Below, one piece after another: positions 60,791 to 64,000 of a DNA stretch of 64,000 nt. Under the pieces are notes generated by a model that had not been told where the DNA came from, did not search any database, and was given only the letters and a program-made list of their open reading frames with translations. Every line of letters begins with the position of its first letter. Position 1 is the stretch's first letter. Position numbers and translations under genes: made by a program. The stretch comes from Acidobacteriota bacterium (GTDB lineage Bacteria > Acidobacteriota > Thermoanaerobaculia > Gp7-AA8), in the NCBI GenBank assembly GCA_021325515.1, contig JAJPHC010000044.1, positions 1 to 64,000 of the forward strand, read 5' to 3'.

Positions 60791-60801
60791 GCTATGATAG
60801 C
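60791..60801. promoter_or_regulatory. Palindromic shared -10 between two divergent genes
   Basis: GCTATGATAGC is palindromic apart from its centre. On the plus strand TATGAT (60793-60798, preceded by TGC as an extended -10) ends 8 bases before the acp ATG; on the minus strand TATCAT (60794-60799) ends 8 bases before the GTG at 60785. Neither gene has a Shine-Dalgarno. Confidence 0.5.
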
Positions 60802-60806
60802 CGCGC

Positions 60807-61058
60807 ATGACGCGAGCCGAGATCGAGCGGCGACTGGTCGAGATCGTCCGGAAAGAAAAAGACATTCCGGAAGAGCAGTTGCGCCCGGACACGCCGCTGG
60901 CCGAAGCGGGAATCGATTCGCTCGATGCTCTGAGCATTCTCTTTTCCATCGAAGAAGACTTTCACATCTCGATTCCCGATGATCGCGCCCGCTCGATGTC
61001 GACGTTCGGCGACATGATCGATATCGTCGAGTCGCAGCTCGCCGCTCCTCAGCCGTGA
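60807..61058 (+). CDS. Acyl carrier protein
   Basis: 83 aa acidic four-helix protein with GIDSLDALSILFSIEEDF; Ser38 of DSL is the phosphopantetheine site. The sequence is more divergent than housekeeping AcpP (for example RKEKDIPEEQLRPDTPLAEAGIDSLD), and only a KAS gene follows, with no fabD/fabG. It may be a dedicated carrier for a special lipid. Overlaps the KAS gene by 4 bp. Apparent leaderless start. Confidence 0.88.
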   Translation: MTRAEIERRLVEIVRKEKDIPEEQLRPDTPLAEAGIDSLDALSILFSIEEDFHISIPDDRARSMSTFGDMIDIVESQLAAPQP

Positions 61059-62263
61059 ATCGCGTCGTCATCACAGGCATCGGCATCATCTCCGCCTTCG
61101 GACGCGGCAGGATCGCGGCCCTCGAAGCGCTCCGCGCCGGCCGCAGCGGAATCCGGCGCATCACGTCGATCGACTCGTCAACGCTCGTGAGCCAGATCGC
61201 CGGCGAAGTGCCCGCCGGTGCGTACGACGAACAACACAAGGGCATCGACCGTTTCACGCACTTCGCGCTGCTCGCGGCCGAGGAAGCCGCGGAGCAGGCG
61301 CGCTACGAAGGCTTCGATCCTCTGCGCGTCGGCACGCTGATCGGCACCGGCCTCGGAGGCTGCGAAGCGCTCGACGCCGGCTACAGGCGCGTCTATCGCG
61401 AAGGACAGACGCGCGTCGCACCGCTCACGATTCCGATGTCGATGTACAACGCCGCGACGAGCGCGGTCGCGACGAAGTATCAGGCGAAGGGGATTTCGTA
61501 CGCGGTCGTCTCCGCCTGTGCATCGAGTGCGCATGCGATCGGACTTGCGTTCCAGGCGATTCGTTCCGGGCAGGCGGACGCGATGTTCGCCGGCGGCGCC
61601 GATGCGCCGCTCACCTACGGAATCATCCGCGGGTGGGAGTCGCTGCGCGTGCTCGCCATCGACAACGAGCATCCCGAGGAGGCTTGCCGGCCATTCAGCG
61701 CCGACCGCAAGGGACTCGTGCTCGCCGAAGGTGCGGCCGTGCTGCTGCTCGAGTCGCTGGAGCATGCACAGCGGCGCGGAGCAACGATCCTCGGCGAGGT
61801 GGCCGGCTTCGGGGCGACGAGCGACGCGGGCCATGTCACCGATCCCTCCGCGGATGGCGCCGCGCGCGCGATCGCGATGGCGCTGGAAGACTCCGCGATC
61901 CGGCCCGAGGAGCTCGGATACATCAACGCGCATGGAACCGCGACGCGCGCCAATGACGCAACCGAGACGGCCGCGATCAAGCTCGCCCTCGGCGAAGCCG
62001 CGCACCGCGTCGCGATCAGCTCCACGAAATCGATGCACGGCCACGCCATGGGCGCCAGCGGCGCGATCGAGATCGCCTGTTCGCTGATCGCATTGCGCGA
62101 AGGCTTCATCCCGCCCACCATCAATCTGACGGCCGCGGACCCCGCTTGCGACCTCGACTACGTGCCGAACACCGCTCGAAACGCGGATGTGCGTACGTTC
62201 ATCTCCAATTCCTTCGGATTCGGAGGGATGAACGCGGTGGTCGCGGTGAGGATCGAGGCGTAG
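61055..62263 (+). CDS. fabF: Beta-ketoacyl-ACP synthase II (FabF-like)
   Basis: 402 aa thiolase-fold enzyme. Catalytic Cys in VVSACASSAHAIG (about 160), His in NAHGTATRAND (about 295), and His in SMHGHAMGASGAIE (about 333). GIGIISAFGRG at the N-terminus and SNSFGFGGMNAVV at the C-terminus are typical of KAS I/II. Elongates acyl-ACP with malonyl-ACP. Starts within the acp stop (4-bp overlap), so carrier and synthase are made together. Could serve primary fatty-acid synthesis or a dedicated acyl chain. Confidence 0.9.
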   Translation: MNRVVITGIGIISAFGRGRIAALEALRAGRSGIRRITSIDSSTLVSQIAGEVPAGAYDEQHKGIDRFTHFALLAAEEAAEQARYEGFDPLRVGTLIGTGLGGCEALDAGYRRVYREGQTRVAPLTIPMSMYNAATSAVATKYQAKGISYAVVSACASSAHAIGLAFQAIRSGQADAMFAGGADAPLTYGIIRGWESLRVLAIDNEHPEEACRPFSADRKGLVLAEGAAVLLLESLEHAQRRGATILGEVAGFGATSDAGHVTDPSADGAARAIAMALEDSAIRPEELGYINAHGTATRANDATETAAIKLALGEAAHRVAISSTKSMHGHAMGASGAIEIACSLIALREGFIPPTINLTAADPACDLDYVPNTARNADVRTFISNSFGFGGMNAVVAVRIEA

Positions 62264-62349
62264 GACGAGCTCTCAGCTTGTCCATCGCGTCTCCATGGCA
62301 ACTCGCTTGCTTGTTGCAATATGATTTCGCCGCTTTCGGGAGGCTCGGT

Positions 62350-62700
62350 GTGATCGTCGAGAAAAAACACGCGGACAATTTCACAATCCTGTACGTCGAG
62401 GGGTTGATCAAGCTCGGTGAGAGTGCCGAATTTTTCTCCTCTGCTCTCGAGAACGTTCTGAAGAACGAGAGCGGCAACGTGATCATCGACTTCACGAAGA
62501 TCGATTACATCGACTCGACCGGCATCGGTGAGCTGGTCGGCTACCTCGGAAAATTCACGACCCAGAACCGCAAGCTGATCCTCGTCAACCCCTCGGAGCG
62601 GATTCAGAAGCTCCTCAAGCTTGCGAAGCTCGACGCAGTGTTCAAGATCTACGGAACGGAAGAGGAAGCGATCGCCGCGGAGTCAGCTCCGGTATCCTGA
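62350..62700 (+). CDS. STAS-domain anti-sigma factor antagonist
   Basis: 116 aa from GTG 62350 with GGGAGG 6 bases upstream and a TATGAT at 62320. STAS fold with the phosphorylatable Ser in IDYIDSTGIGELVGYLGKF (about 57) and LILVNPSERIQKLLKLAKLDAVFKIY. Such proteins bind anti-sigma kinases in partner-switching; no kinase or sigma gene is adjacent, so its partner is elsewhere. Confidence 0.88.
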   Translation: MIVEKKHADNFTILYVEGLIKLGESAEFFSSALENVLKNESGNVIIDFTKIDYIDSTGIGELVGYLGKFTTQNRKLILVNPSERIQKLLKLAKLDAVFKIYGTEEEAIAAESAPVS

Positions 62701-62701
62701 C

Positions 62702-62790
62702 TGTACGACAGGCGCCCTCGCCTGTCGGCAGGCGCCCTCGCCTGTCGGCCTCGGACGGGCCCGATGGACAGGCGAGGGCGCCTGTCCTAC
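62702..62790. repeat. CAGGCGCCCTCGCCTG palindromic repeat (family C, copy 2)
   Basis: Two tandem 20-bp units (AGGCGCCCTCGCCTGTCGGC at 62710-62729 and 62730-62749), a loop, then the reverse complement (about 62767-62787, ACAGGCGAGGGCGCCTGT). The first 28 bp are identical to 21157-21184. Located after the STAS gene. Confidence 0.85.
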
Positions 62791-62794
62791 ACGC

Positions 62795-63838
62795 ATGAAT
62801 CAGAGACTGGCGAACATCTACCGCGGCCCGCATATCGAGTCGTTTCACAGCGGCTCGATCGTCGTCGTCGATTCCGCCGGGCGCATCCTCGCACTCGCCG
62901 GCGATCCGAACCTGCGCACGTGTATCCGCTCCGCGGCAAAACCGTTTCAGGCCATTCCGCTTCTCGAATACGGCGGCGCCGAGGAATATGAGCTGAGCGG
63001 TGAAGAGATCGCGCTCACCTGCGCATCGCACGGGGGCGAGCCGATTCATGTCTCGACCGCCGCGGCGCTGCTCCGCAAAGGCGAGTTCGACGAAGAGGAC
63101 CTGCTGTGCGGCGCGCACGTGCCCTACGATGAGAAGGCCGCGGCTGATCTGCGCGCCAGCGGCGAGCCGCCGTCGGTGCTGCACAACAACTGCTCCGGCA
63201 AACATGCGGGAATGCTCCTCGCCACGCAGGTGATGGACGTTCCCTCGTCGAATTACATCGAGCCTGACCATCCGCTGCAGGCGCTCACCCGCTCCACGCT
63301 CGCGGATTTCGCCGGCGTCAGCGCGGACGAGATCGACGTCGGAATCGACGGCTGCGGTGTGCCGGCGTTCTACCTGACTCTGTTTCGCGCGGCGTTTGCA
63401 TACGCACAACTGATGGCCACGGTCAAAGGCGGCGGCGGCGTGCATCGTTACGCGGAGAGTGCGTCGCTCGTCGTAGAGTCGATGACATCGTTTCCGCAGT
63501 TCGTCGCCGGCGCGTGGAGCATGACCACGCCGCTCATGGAGGCTTTCGATGGCGCATTGCTGGCCAAGGAAGGTGCGGAAGGCTTCTATGCGATGGCGCT
63601 CGAGCCGGGACTGGCCACCGCTTTTGCGAACGATCGCCCGATCGGCATCGCGATGAAAATCAACGATGGATCGATGACCCGCGGCCGCAATCCCGTCATC
63701 ATGCGCACGCTCGACCTCCTCGGTCTCGATGCCACTTCGCGGCCGGAGCTCGCGCGTTATCGCGACTGGCCCCTGCGCAATGTGGCAGGAACGCTGGTGG
63801 GCGAAGTCAAAGCAGAATTCGAACTGGAGATCCTATGA
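62795..63838 (+). CDS. L-asparaginase (Rhizobium-type, asparaginase II family)
   Basis: 347 aa from ATG 62795. Characteristic motifs: ESFHSGSIVVVDSAGRIL, FRSAAKPFQA-type IRSAAKPFQAIPLLEYG (about 45-60), ALTCASHGGEPIHV, LHNNCSGKHAGMLLA (about 129-143) and DGCGVPAFYLTL. These match the R. etli thermolabile-type enzymes, unrelated to E. coli AnsA/B. Converts asparagine to aspartate. No signal peptide, so cytoplasmic. Stop overlaps the next start by 4 bp (ATGA). Confidence 0.85.
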   Translation: MNQRLANIYRGPHIESFHSGSIVVVDSAGRILALAGDPNLRTCIRSAAKPFQAIPLLEYGGAEEYELSGEEIALTCASHGGEPIHVSTAAALLRKGEFDEEDLLCGAHVPYDEKAAADLRASGEPPSVLHNNCSGKHAGMLLATQVMDVPSSNYIEPDHPLQALTRSTLADFAGVSADEIDVGIDGCGVPAFYLTLFRAAFAYAQLMATVKGGGGVHRYAESASLVVESMTSFPQFVAGAWSMTTPLMEAFDGALLAKEGAEGFYAMALEPGLATAFANDRPIGIAMKINDGSMTRGRNPVIMRTLDLLGLDATSRPELARYRDWPLRNVAGTLVGEVKAEFELEIL

Positions 63839-64000
63839 CAGACAACAGGAAGCATGCGGCAGGCAGCAGGAACGCATCACGACCGGCGGTGGCACTTCTC
63901 GTCTGCTGCCTGCTGTCGGCTGCCTGCTGCCTCGGATGCAGGACGGTCGGCGTTTCGCGGACTGCAAACGGGTTCGCCGAAGTGTCGCCGATGATCGCGG
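63835..64000 (+). CDS. Partial lipoprotein gene (5' end only)
   Basis: Runs off the window after 55 codons. Starts at ATG 63835 overlapping the asparaginase stop. Basic N-terminus, hydrophobic segment (VALLVCCLLSAACC) and lipobox CLGC indicate a lipoprotein; the mature part begins RTVGVSRTANGFAEVSPMIA. The signal region is built from both arms of family-G repeat sequence (63841-63870 and 63903-63931). Function cannot be told. Confidence 0.6.
   Translation, partial: MTDNRKHAAGSRNASRPAVALLVCCLLSAACCLGCRTVGVSRTANGFAEVSPMIA

Overview
This is a high-GC window from a Gram-negative (diderm) bacterium. It carries Kdo and LPS genes (kdsB, kdsA, lptE-like), Bam and Tol-Pal envelope genes, and a TonB-dependent receptor with an N-terminal carboxypeptidase-regulatory-like domain. 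The large Oar-like receptor, a lipoprotein sulfatase fused to TPRs, and abundant CpoB/TPR lipoproteins most resemble Acidobacteriota. That placement is inference: there is no rRNA in the window to settle it. Almost all genes are ordinary chromosomal genes. No phage, IS element, integron or CRISPR array was found.

Layout. 1-5.8 kb: SpmAB-like membrane pair, an NfnAB-type flavin/Fe-S oxidoreductase pair and a sulfatase-TPR lipoprotein. 5.8-9 kb: TonB-dependent receptor ending in a strong terminator. 9-14.5 kb: era with a CorC/HlyC-family protein, then def in a small operon with a TPR/cNMP protein and a flavin reductase-like protein. 14.5-20 kb: a tight operon lon-PASTA-rpe-bamD-cpoB, in which lon is cut by an in-frame TAA. 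20-26 kb: PHP protein and a three-gene histidine kinase/response regulator cluster. 26-31 kb: outer-membrane protein, pyruvate kinase, DAHP synthase. 31-38.7 kb: kdsB-pyrG-kdsA, which makes CTP and Kdo and joins them as CMP-Kdo, then a membrane glycosyltransferase and metK. 38.8-45.6 kb: UbiB kinase, tRNA-Arg, an L,D-transpeptidase, an NtrC-type regulator with its kinase, and three small genes of unknown function. 45.6-50.3 kb: a complete tolQ-tolR-tolA-tolB-pal-cpoB operon. 50.3-64 kb: rpsT, lptE-like, leuS, dtd, ssb, trhA, nagZ, mutS, an ACP/KAS II pair, a STAS protein and an asparaginase.

The most unusual feature is the space between genes. At least seven families of short palindromic or arm-loop-arm repeats sit just after stop codons. 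The clearest is a 9-bp-period GATGGGACN array followed by its own reverse complement, present four times. One micro-repeat also lies inside coding sequence and is read in the same frame in two unrelated proteins. A second recurrent feature is a -10-like hexamer 6-11 bases before start codons that lack a Shine-Dalgarno, which suggests many leaderless mRNAs. In one case two divergent genes share a palindromic -10. The single most notable gene-level oddity is the lon stop codon.
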